DNA of 6,317 bases from Hylemonella sp. UBA6679 (lineage in GTDB: Bacteria; Pseudomonadota; Gammaproteobacteria; Burkholderiales; Burkholderiaceae_C): NCBI GenBank assembly GCA_002454975.1, contig DKJZ01000053.1:38468-44784 (forward strand), given 5' to 3'. The position numbers and the translations under genes are program-made. Below, piece after piece: positions 1 to 5,937 of this stretch. Every line of letters begins with the position of its first letter. The first letter of the stretch is position 1. The notes beneath the pieces are model-generated. The model had not been told where the DNA came from. It made no database searches and saw nothing but the letters and a program-made list of their open reading frames with translations.

Positions 1-1116
1 GAATACACCCAGCTGCTCTACATCCCGGCCAAAGCGCCCATGGACCTGTGGAACCGCGACAAAAAAGCGGGCCTCAAGTTGTATGTGAAGCGCGTGTTCA
101 TCATGGACGACGCCGAGGCACTCTTGCCTACCTACCTGCGCTTTGTCAAAGGCGTGGTGGACTCGGCCGATTTGCCCCTGAACGTTTCGCGTGAGTTGCT
201 GCAAGAAAGCCGCGATGTCAAAGCCATCCGCGAAGGCTGCACCAAGCGCGTGCTGAGCATGCTCGAAGACCTGGCCAAGCACGACCAACTGCCAACTGCT
301 GATGCCGACGGCGTGACCGATGTGCTGAGCGCCGAAGACAAAGCCGAGGCTGAAAAGGCCGCGGGCAAATACACCAAGTTTTACGCTGAGTTTGGTGCGG
401 TGCTCAAAGAAGGTTTGGGCGAAGACTTCGCCAACAAAGACCGCCTGGCCAAGCTGGTGCGCTACGCCAGCAGCCAGTCCGACACCCTGGTGAGCCTGGC
501 CGACTACAAAGCCCGTATGAAAGAGGGCCAAGAGGCGATTTACTACATCACCGCCGACACCTTGGCCGCAGCCAAGAACAGCCCACAGCTCGAGGTCTTC
601 CGCAAAAAAGGCATCGAGGTGCTGTTGATGACCGACCGTGTGGACGAGTGGTCGCTCAACTTCATGCATGAGTTTGACGGCACACCCCTGCAGTCGGTTG
701 CCAAGGGTGCTGTGGACCTGGGCAAGCTGCAAGACGAGGCCGAGAAGAAAGCGGCTGAAGAAGCAGCCGAGGCCTTCAAGCCCCTGCTCGCCAAGCTCAA
801 AGAAGCCCTCAAAGACAAAGCCGAAGACGTGCGCGTGACCACCCGCCTGGTCGACTCACCCGCCTGTCTGGTGGTGCAAGACAACGGCATGAGCACCCAG
901 CTCGCTCGCATGCTCAAACAAGCCGGGCAACAGGCACCCGAGGTCAAGCCTGTGCTCGAAGTCAACGCTGAGCACGCGCTGGTGAAAAAGCTTGACGGCT
1001 CGGTGCATTTCCATGACCTGGCCCACATCTTGTTTGACCAGGCTTTGTTGGCTGAAGGCGGCCTGCCCGATGACCCAGCTGCCTACGTGCGTCGCGTGAA
1101 CGCTTTGCTGGCCTAA
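1..1116 (+). CDS. htpG: Molecular chaperone HtpG (Hsp90 family), 3' part; 5' end outside window
   Basis: This is the C-terminal 371 residues of bacterial Hsp90, an ATP-driven cytoplasmic chaperone dimer that remodels client proteins and acts with DnaK under heat and other stress. The frame is open from base 1, so the ATG at 40 is an internal methionine. The fragment starts in the middle domain (LYIPAKAP, then WNRD..GLKLYV.RVFIMDDAE). It contains DLPLNVSRELLQ, whose Arg64 (fragment numbering) corresponds to the middle-domain arginine that contacts the ATP gamma-phosphate. It runs through MKEGQE.IYYITAD and KKGIEVLL to the C-terminal dimerisation domain, ending DQALLAEGG..DDP..YVRRVNALLA. HtpG is usually about 620-650 residues, so roughly 260-280 are missing, including the whole N-terminal GHKL ATPase domain. 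Compared with E. coli HtpG as I remember it, there is an extra acidic stretch of about 25 residues near fragment residues 94-118. A terminator follows directly. Identity is very secure. Confidence 0.97.
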   Translation, partial: EYTQLLYIPAKAPMDLWNRDKKAGLKLYVKRVFIMDDAEALLPTYLRFVKGVVDSADLPLNVSRELLQESRDVKAIREGCTKRVLSMLEDLAKHDQLPTADADGVTDVLSAEDKAEAEKAAGKYTKFYAEFGAVLKEGLGEDFANKDRLAKLVRYASSQSDTLVSLADYKARMKEGQEAIYYITADTLAAAKNSPQLEVFRKKGIEVLLMTDRVDEWSLNFMHEFDGTPLQSVAKGAVDLGKLQDEAEKKAAEEAAEAFKPLLAKLKEALKDKAEDVRVTTRLVDSPACLVVQDNGMSTQLARMLKQAGQQAPEVKPVLEVNAEHALVKKLDGSVHFHDLAHILFDQALLAEGGLPDDPAAYVRRVNALLA

Positions 1117-1137
1117 GCCCGTCAGCGCCGGAACGAC

Positions 1138-1170
1138 AAGCCCCGTGGCCGACAAGGCGCGGGGCTTTTT
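1138..1170 (+). terminator. Rho-independent terminator of htpG
   Basis: The arm AAGCCCCG (1138-1145) pairs perfectly with CGGGGCTT (1160-1167), giving an 8-bp GC-rich stem. One further G-U and one G-C pair (1146-1147 with 1158-1159) are possible before the loop. The right arm runs into a T tract at 1166-1170. It begins 21 bases after the htpG stop, so it separates htpG transcription from the transporter operon. Confidence 0.88.
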
Positions 1171-1320
1171 CACGCCCTCTTTCACCTCCGTCACGTAGGG
1201 GATAGATGTAGGGGGTTCCCACATCAAAGCTAACGACCACGGGCATTAGCATGTACTTTTTAGCAATTCCCTGCCTAACCGACTGGAGAACAGCCCGCAC
1301 CTCGGTGCTGGCCTATGTGC
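1171..1320 (+). promoter_or_regulatory. Intergenic region expected to hold the liv operon promoter; small repeats present
   Basis: Because htpG ends in a strong terminator, the downstream operon needs its own promoter, and this 150-base stretch is the only space for it. I cannot point to a convincing -35/-10 pair. Two kinds of short repeat are visible. GTAGGGG occurs as a direct repeat at 1195-1201 and 1208-1214, 13 bases apart. GCTAA (1229-1233) faces TTAGC (1246-1250), extending to a 7-bp inverted repeat with one mismatch (1229-1235 with 1244-1250), and a second TTAGCA lies at 1260-1265. These could be regulator sites or chance. No plausible gene lies here. That a promoter exists is inferred; its position is unknown. 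Confidence 0.4.
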
Positions 1321-2085
1321 ATGAGCGACGACATCATTTTGGAAACCCGAGGGCTCACCAAAGAGTTCAAGGGGTTTGTGGCGGTTGACAACGTCAACCT
1401 CAAGGTCAAGCGTGGATCCATCCACGCCCTGATTGGCCCAAATGGCGCAGGTAAAACCACGGTGTTTAACTTGCTGACCAAGTTCTTACCTGTGACATCT
1501 GGCCAGATTTTGTACAACGGCCAAGACATCACCCACCAGGCCGCAGCGCAAACCGCGCGCTCAGGCATGGTGCGTTCGTTCCAGATTTCTGCTGTTTTCC
1601 CACACCTGACCGTGCTGGAAAACGTGCGCGTGGGCCTGCAGCGCCGCTTGGGCACCAGCTTTCATTTCTGGAAGTCTGAGCGCACGCTCTACTCCCTCAA
1701 CGAAGAAGCCATGAGCCTCTTAGAGGCGGTGGACCTGAGCGCCTTTGCCAAGCTGCAAACCATCGAGCTGCCCTACGGCCGCAAGCGCGCCCTGGAAATT
1801 GCCACCACCTTGGCCATCAACCCCGAGTTGATGCTGCTCGACGAACCCACCCAAGGCATGGGCCACGAAGATGTGAGCCGCGTGGTGGAACTGATCCGCA
1901 AAGTGGCCGCCAACCGCACCGTGCTGATGGTCGAGCACAACATGAACGTGGTGAGCAACTTGTCTGACACCATCACGGTGTTGGCCCGTGGCTCTGTGCT
2001 GGCCGAAGGCCCCTATGAAACCGTGTCGAAAGACCCGCGTGTGCTTGAAGCCTATGTGGGCTCCACCGAGGAGCAACACGCATGA
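1321..2085 (+). CDS. livG: Branched-chain amino acid-type ABC transporter ATP-binding protein LivG
   Basis: This is one of the two cytoplasmic ATPases that power a HAAT-family importer (254 residues, normal for LivG). Visible elements are Walker A GPNGAGKT (39-46, Lys45), a Q-loop glutamine in RSFQ (Gln88), Walker B ending in LMLLDEP with catalytic Glu175, and the H-loop His206 in MVEHNM. The helical-domain signature, normally LSGGQ or LSYGQ, reads LPYGR (150-154), followed by KRALEIA; this departs from consensus. The D-loop region reads TQGMGHED. The C-terminal extension typical of LivG is present. I chose the ATG at 1321 because close relatives start with MS followed directly by the first strand. 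An in-frame ATG at 1315 would add Met-Cys. Neither start has a good Shine-Dalgarno sequence: GGAG at 1284-1287 is too far away, and GGTG at 1303-1306 is weak. The gene heads the operon, and its stop overlaps the livF start (ATGA, 2082-2085). Family assignment is secure; the transported substrate is not. Confidence 0.94.
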   Translation: MSDDIILETRGLTKEFKGFVAVDNVNLKVKRGSIHALIGPNGAGKTTVFNLLTKFLPVTSGQILYNGQDITHQAAAQTARSGMVRSFQISAVFPHLTVLENVRVGLQRRLGTSFHFWKSERTLYSLNEEAMSLLEAVDLSAFAKLQTIELPYGRKRALEIATTLAINPELMLLDEPTQGMGHEDVSRVVELIRKVAANRTVLMVEHNMNVVSNLSDTITVLARGSVLAEGPYETVSKDPRVLEAYVGSTEEQHA

Positions 2086-2786
2086 GCAAAGTTCTTCTCA
2101 AGGTCTCTGACCTGCACGCTTTCTACGGCGAGTCCCACATCCTGCACGGCATCAATTTTGAAATCCGTGAAGGTGAGTTGGTCACTTTGCTTGGGCGCAA
2201 TGGCGCTGGCCGCACCACCACGCTGCGTGCAATTTTGGGTTTGACTGGTAAGCGCACCGGCTCTGTTCAGGTCGAAGGCGTCGAAACCATCGACATGCCG
2301 ACCAACAAAATCGCCCGTCTGGGCCTGGGCTATTGCCCCGAAGAGCGCGGCATTTTCTCCACCCTGAGTTGCGAAGAAAACCTCATGCTGCCCCCCAAGG
2401 TGGGTCCTGGTGGCATGTCGGTGGAAGAAATCTACGAGATGTTCCCCAACCTCAAGGAACGACGCAACAGCCCGGGCACACGTTTGTCAGGTGGCGAGCA
2501 ACAAATGCTGGCCATGGCACGCATTCTGCGCTCTGGCGCCAAGGTGCTGCTCCTGGACGAAATCACCGAAGGTCTGGCGCCCGTGATTGTGCAAACACTT
2601 GGGCGCGTGATCCGTGCGCTCAAAGAAAAAGGACTCACCATCATCCTGGTGGAGCAGAACTTCCGTTTTGCGGCGCCTTTGGCCGACCGTCACTATGTGA
2701 TCGAACACGGTCAGATCGTGGCCACGGTGAACAAAGATGAGTTGGCTGAGAAAACGGCCATGCTCAATGAATTTTTAGGTGTGTAA
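2082..2786 (+). CDS. livF: Branched-chain amino acid-type ABC transporter ATP-binding protein LivF
   Basis: This is the second ATPase subunit, 234 residues, the usual LivF length. It should pair with LivG beneath the LivH/LivM permease. The fold is clear: an N-terminal A-loop Tyr15 in AFYG, a P-loop at 38-45, a family-typical PEERGIF segment (86-92) where other ABC proteins have the Q-loop, a perfect signature LSGGEQQ (135-141), Walker B VLLLDE with Glu160, and LVEQN (189-193). The P-loop reads GRNGAGRT: Arg44 (codon CGC, 2211-2213) replaces the Walker A lysine. The H-loop position is Gln192, which is normal for LivF. The residue after the catalytic glutamate is Ile (DEITEG) rather than the usual Pro. 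The start overlaps the livG stop by 4 bases, implying translational coupling. The frame is intact and codon use matches its neighbours, so this is not a pseudogene. Whether this subunit hydrolyses ATP is doubtful from sequence. Confidence 0.94.
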   Translation: MSKVLLKVSDLHAFYGESHILHGINFEIREGELVTLLGRNGAGRTTTLRAILGLTGKRTGSVQVEGVETIDMPTNKIARLGLGYCPEERGIFSTLSCEENLMLPPKVGPGGMSVEEIYEMFPNLKERRNSPGTRLSGGEQQMLAMARILRSGAKVLLLDEITEGLAPVIVQTLGRVIRALKEKGLTIILVEQNFRFAAPLADRHYVIEHGQIVATVNKDELAEKTAMLNEFLGV

Positions 2787-2802
2787 GTCGACTAACTTTT
2801 TT

Positions 2803-2807
2803 GAGGA
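2803..2807 (+). promoter_or_regulatory. Shine-Dalgarno site fixing the binding-protein start
   Basis: GAGGA ends 7 bases before the ATG at 2815, an optimal arrangement. The same frame is open further upstream to a GTG at 2779, inside the end of livF, but that start would place 12 residues (including FFEEQ) in front of an otherwise perfect signal peptide. The site therefore decides for 2815. It is the strongest ribosome site in the operon, fitting the high expression a periplasmic binding protein needs. Confidence 0.85.
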
Positions 2808-2814
2808 ACAAACC

Positions 2815-4038
2815 ATGAAACATAAATTGCTCGTCTCCGCCATTGCCGCTGCCATGAGCACCGGCATGATGATGGCCCACGCCCAGCAGGGCAAACTCTC
2901 CGGCGACACCGTGAAAATCGGCGTGTTGACCGACATGTCGGGCGTGTACGCCGACTACGGCGGCCCAGGCGCTGTGGCTGCAGCCCGTCTGGCCGTGCAA
3001 GACTTCGGCGGCAAGATGTTCGGCAAGAACATTGAAGTGGTCAACGCTGACCACCAAAACAAGCCCGACATTGCCAAAAACGTGACCCAGCAATGGTTCG
3101 ACCGCGACGGCGTGGACATGACGGTTGAAAACCTGAACTCCGCTGTGGCCTTGACCGTTCAGGCCCTGGGCAAAGAGAAAAACAAGATCACCATCGTGAC
3201 CGGCGCTGCCACAGCCCGTTTGACCAATGAAGACTGCGCCCCTGGCACAGGCATTCATTACCTGCACGACACCATTGCCCTGAGCAATGTGGTGGGCAAG
3301 GCCATTGTGAAAGACGGCGGTAACAGCTGGTACTTCTTGACCGCTGACTACGCCTTCGGCCACTCGCTTGAGAAAGACACCACCGAAGTGGTGAAATCTT
3401 CTGGCGGCCGCGTGCTGGGCGCTGTGCGTCACCCCCTGTCGACTGGCGACTTCTCTTCCTTCTTGCTGCAGGCACAAAGCTCTGGCGCCAAGGTGGTGGG
3501 TCTGGCCAACGCCGGCGGCGACACCGTCAACAGCATCAAGGCTGCGGCTGAATTCGGCTTGACCAAGAAGCAAAACTTGGCCGCGCTGCTGATGTTGCTC
3601 ACCGACGTGCACGCCCTGGGCCTCAACACCGCCCAAGGCCTGTACCTGACCGAAGCTTGGTACTGGGACCTCAACCCCGAGACCCGCGCTTGGGCTGACA
3701 AGTTCAGCAAGGTCATGAACGGCCGCAAGCCCAACTCCAACCACGCTTCTGTGTACTCCTCGACCATGCACTACCTCAAGGCTGTGCAGGCTGCTGGCAC
3801 CGACGACACCGCTGCCGTCATGAAGAAGATGCAAGAGACCCCCATCAACGACATGTTCGCCAAGGGCGGCAAGCTGCGTGAAGATGGCCGCATGGTGCAC
3901 GACATGTACTTGTTCCAGGTCAAGACACCTGCTGAGTCCAAAGGCGCATGGGACTACTACAACCTCAAGGGCACCGTCAAAGGTGACGAGGCTTTCCAGT
4001 CGATCGCTGGCGGCAAGTGCGCTGCGGTCAAAAAATAA
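2815..4038 (+). CDS. ABC transporter periplasmic substrate-binding protein (LivK-like, Peripla_BP_6 type)
   Basis: This is a secreted ligand-binding protein of 407 residues that delivers substrate to LivH/LivM. A Sec signal peptide is plain: Met-Lys-His-Lys, a hydrophobic Ala/Met-rich core, and a likely signal peptidase I site after AHA (residues 21-23), leaving Gln24 as the mature N-terminus. There is no lipobox. The mature part is a type I periplasmic-binding fold: the first strand VKIGVLTDMSG (33-43) and the following YADYGGPG (45-52) form the usual N-lobe ligand loop, and FLTADYAFGHS is a typical central segment. Cys141 (in NEDC) and Cys402 (in GGKC near the C-terminus) are the only cysteines in the mature chain that I see, and they could form a disulfide. 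It lies 28 bases after livF and 64 before livH, separated from livH by a hairpin. The family includes binders of branched-chain amino acids but also of aromatic acids, amides and urea, so I leave the symbol blank. Family secure, ligand unknown. Confidence 0.93.
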   Translation: MKHKLLVSAIAAAMSTGMMMAHAQQGKLSGDTVKIGVLTDMSGVYADYGGPGAVAAARLAVQDFGGKMFGKNIEVVNADHQNKPDIAKNVTQQWFDRDGVDMTVENLNSAVALTVQALGKEKNKITIVTGAATARLTNEDCAPGTGIHYLHDTIALSNVVGKAIVKDGGNSWYFLTADYAFGHSLEKDTTEVVKSSGGRVLGAVRHPLSTGDFSSFLLQAQSSGAKVVGLANAGGDTVNSIKAAAEFGLTKKQNLAALLMLLTDVHALGLNTAQGLYLTEAWYWDLNPETRAWADKFSKVMNGRKPNSNHASVYSSTMHYLKAVQAAGTDDTAAVMKKMQETPINDMFAKGGKLREDGRMVHDMYLFQVKTPAESKGAWDYYNLKGTVKGDEAFQSIAGGKCAAVKK

Positions 4039-4055
4039 GCATCGTTTGATGTGAT

Positions 4056-4084
4056 TTGACGGGCCGTCCTGTGCGGCCCGTCAA
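4056..4084 (+). terminator. Intra-operon hairpin after the binding-protein gene (possible attenuator or mRNA-stabilising stem)
   Basis: TTGACGGGCCG (4056-4066) and CGGCCCGTCAA (4074-4084) form a perfect 11-bp stem with a 7-base loop (4067-4073). Only a short T run (4086-4089) follows after one C, so termination should be partial. It lies 17 bases after the binding-protein stop and 18 bases before livH. Stems in this position commonly let the binding-protein message accumulate above that of the permeases, by partial termination or by blocking 3' exonucleases. The hairpin is seen; its effect is inferred. Confidence 0.65.
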
Positions 4085-4102
4085 CTTTTCCGGTCTGAAG
4101 AC

Positions 4103-4990
4103 ATGACAGAAATTTTCGGGGTTCCCATACAAGCCTTGTTGGGCCAGCTGATGCTTGGCCTGGTCAATGGCTCTTTTTACGCGATGTTGTCGCTGGGCCT
4201 GGCCGTGATTTTCGGCATGCTCAACATCGTCAATTTTGCACACGGCGCCCTCTACATGGTGGGTGCATTCTTTGCCTGGATGCTGCTGAACTACGCAGGC
4301 ATCAACTATTGGTTCGCCTTGATCCTTGCGCCCATCGGGGTGGGTTTGATTGGCGTGCTGATCGAAAAAACCATGTTGCGTTGGCTGCACCAACTCGACC
4401 ACCTCTACGGCCTGCTGCTGACCTTTGGTCTGGCGCTGGTGCTCGAAGGTATTTTCCGTGAGTTTTATGGCTCATCCGGTCTGCCCTATGAGCTTCCACA
4501 GATTTTCCGTGGCGTGTACGACCTGGAATTCATGATGCTGCCCAAGTACCGCGCTTGGGTGGTGGTGCTGTCCTTGGTGATCTGCCTGATCACCTGGTAT
4601 GTGATTGAGAAAACCAAGTTGGGTGCCTACCTGCGTGCTGGCACCGAGAACCCCAACATGGTCAAGGCCTTTGGCATCAACGTGCCTTTGATGGTCACCC
4701 TGACCTACGCTTTTGGCGTGGGCTTGGCAGGTTTGGCTGGCGTGATGGCCGCCCCCATTTACCAAGTGAGCCCCCTGATGGGTTCGAACATCATCATTGT
4801 GGTGTTTGCGGTGGTGGTGATCGGTGGCATGGGCTCCATCTTGGGCTCGGTGATCACCGGACTGGCGCTGGGTTTGATTGAAGGTTTGACCAAGGTGTTT
4901 TACGCCGAAGCGTCCACCACCGTGGTGTTCATCATCATGGCGATTGTGTTGCTGGTGCGTCCGGCGGGTCTGTTTGGCCGGGAGAAATGA
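4103..4990 (+). CDS. livH: Branched-chain amino acid-type ABC transporter permease LivH
   Basis: This is an inner-membrane permease, 295 residues, forming half of the importer channel with LivM. The N-terminal family hallmark is present: LVNGSFYAMLSLGLAVIFGM followed by LNIVNFAHGALYMVGAF (20-56). Hydrophobic segments lie at roughly 12-37, 48-65, 70-90, 101-118, 151-168, 195-218, 228-250 and 272-290, consistent with about eight membrane spans. The cytoplasmic coupling region runs from KTKLGAYLRAGTENP (170-184) to VKAFGIN, the LivH equivalent of the EAA loop that docks on an ATPase subunit. The C-terminus, VRPAGLFGREK, is standard for the family. The ATG at 4103 is the only sensible start and has a weak purine-rich GAAG just before it, so expression may be lower than that of the binding protein. 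The stop codon overlaps the livM start. Nothing looks broken. Confidence 0.95.
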   Translation: MTEIFGVPIQALLGQLMLGLVNGSFYAMLSLGLAVIFGMLNIVNFAHGALYMVGAFFAWMLLNYAGINYWFALILAPIGVGLIGVLIEKTMLRWLHQLDHLYGLLLTFGLALVLEGIFREFYGSSGLPYELPQIFRGVYDLEFMMLPKYRAWVVVLSLVICLITWYVIEKTKLGAYLRAGTENPNMVKAFGINVPLMVTLTYAFGVGLAGLAGVMAAPIYQVSPLMGSNIIIVVFAVVVIGGMGSILGSVITGLALGLIEGLTKVFYAEASTTVVFIIMAIVLLVRPAGLFGREK

Positions 4991-5904
4991 TGAACAAAAC
5001 TGTGATGTACGCCCTGCTTCTGGCAGGTCTGGTGGTGGCGCCTTTTGTGGGCTATCCGATTTTTCTGATGACCTGCCTGTGCTTTGCCTTGTTTGCCAGC
5101 GCATTCAACTTGCTCATTGGTTTTACCGGCTTGCTGTCCTTTGGCCACGCCATGTTTTTTGGTTTTGCCGCTTATGTGTCGGGCCATGCCGCCAAAGAGT
5201 GGGGGCTCTCACCTGAGCTCGCCGTCTTGGCCGGAACCCTGTCAGCCACCGTCATCGGTTGGGTTGTGGGGGTGTTGGCGGTGCGCCGTCAGGGTATTTA
5301 TTTCGCCATGGTGACCTTGGCCCTGTCGCAGATGATTTACTTCTTCTGCGTGCAAGCGCCCTTCACCTACGCCGAAGACGGTATCCAAAGCATTCCGCGC
5401 GGCAAGCTCTTTGGCGTGATCGACATGGGCAACGACGTGGCCATGTATTACTTCGTGCTGGCGATTTTCCTCATTGGCTTTGCGCTGATTCACCGCACCA
5501 TTCACTCGCCTTTTGGCCAGGTGCTCAAGTCCATTCGCGAGAACGAGCCCCGCGCCTTGTCGCTGGGTTATGACGTGGACCGCTACAAGCTTGTGGCTTT
5601 CGTGATTTCTGCCAGCCTGGCTGGCTTGGCAGGTGCGACCAAATCGCTGGCGCTGGGCTTGGCCACCCTCACCGATGTTAGCTGGCAAATGTCCGGTGAG
5701 GTCGTCTTGATGACCCTGCTGGGCGGCATGGGCACGATTTTGGGCCCCACCCTGGGCGCTGGCATCATCATCGCGATGCAGAACTACCTGGCCGATTTGG
5801 GCTCATGGGTGCTCATCATCATGGGCGTGACCTTTGTGGTGTGTGTGTTGTCGTTCCGCCGCGGTATCGTGGGCGAAATCGAGCACCGCTTCGGTAAGAA
5901 GTAA
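4987..5904 (+). CDS. livM: Branched-chain amino acid-type ABC transporter permease LivM
   Basis: This is the second inner-membrane permease, 305 residues. That is shorter than E. coli LivM, which has an N-terminal extension, but usual for many bacterial LivM proteins. Family marks are FNLLIGFTGLLSFGHAMFFG (40-59), RRQGIYFAMVTLALSQM (100-116), the periplasmic EDGIQSIP segment (130-137), and a clear cytoplasmic coupling loop SPFGQVLKSIRENEPRA (174-190) followed by LGYDVDRYK. The segment LLGGMGTILGP near the C-terminus is also typical. The gene begins with tandem ATG codons (4987 and 4990). GGAG at 4981-4984 is only 2 bases from the first but 5 from the second, so translation may really begin at 4990; either way it overlaps the livH TGA and is probably coupled to livH. 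It is the last gene of the operon, 22 bases from the convergent kinase gene. Confidence 0.95.
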   Translation: MMNKTVMYALLLAGLVVAPFVGYPIFLMTCLCFALFASAFNLLIGFTGLLSFGHAMFFGFAAYVSGHAAKEWGLSPELAVLAGTLSATVIGWVVGVLAVRRQGIYFAMVTLALSQMIYFFCVQAPFTYAEDGIQSIPRGKLFGVIDMGNDVAMYYFVLAIFLIGFALIHRTIHSPFGQVLKSIRENEPRALSLGYDVDRYKLVAFVISASLAGLAGATKSLALGLATLTDVSWQMSGEVVLMTLLGGMGTILGPTLGAGIIIAMQNYLADLGSWVLIIMGVTFVVCVLSFRRGIVGEIEHRFGKK

Positions 5905-5906
5905 AC

Positions 5907-5937
5907 CGCAGCTTGAGGCGTCAGCCTCACAGCTGCG
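5907..5937. terminator. Hairpin at the convergent livM / kinase junction
   Basis: CGCAGCT-TGAGGC (5907-5919) pairs with GCCTCA (5924-5929) and AGCTGCG (5931-5937). This gives 13 base pairs with one bulged C (5930) and a 4-base loop. It starts 2 bases after the livM stop and covers the stop and last codons of the minus-strand gene. Such a stem works on both transcripts. Neither side has a strong T tract (only TTT on the minus strand, just after the stem), so it may be a weak bidirectional terminator or a 3'-end stabiliser. Confidence 0.6.

Noticed and set aside
1231..1260. A sigma-70 promoter using TACTTT (1254-1259) as the -10 element
   Set aside because: No acceptable -35 hexamer lies 16-18 bases upstream, so I do not call it.
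856..1300. Minus-strand frames covering the htpG end and the htpG-livG gap
   Set aside because: They read through the terminator and the htpG coding strand and resemble nothing known.
1251..1388. A 45-codon plus-strand frame starting at ATG 1251 and overlapping the livG start, considered as a leader peptide
   Set aside because: It has no Shine-Dalgarno sequence, no run of Leu/Ile/Val codons, no associated attenuator hairpin, and it overlaps livG by more than 60 bases in another frame.
2333..2740. A 135-codon plus-strand frame inside livF, and other in-gene frames such as 638-838 and 5259-5573
   Set aside because: They sit in alternative frames of well-recognised proteins and have Arg/Pro/His-rich composition without any family likeness.
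2779..2814. An upstream GTG start for the binding protein
   Set aside because: It would overlap the end of livF and add 12 residues before a complete signal peptide. The GAGGA site at 2803-2807 points to the ATG at 2815.
2764..3900. A 378-codon open frame on the minus strand opposite the binding-protein gene
   Set aside because: It is His/Gly/Val-rich low complexity, lacks family features, and mirrors a well-supported secreted protein with good ribosome site and signal peptide. Long antisense frames are expected from G/C-biased third codon positions.
4472..5104. A 210-codon minus-strand frame across livH and livM
   Set aside because: Its Gln/His-rich composition is the reverse reading of hydrophobic membrane codons. 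No motif or ribosome site supports it.
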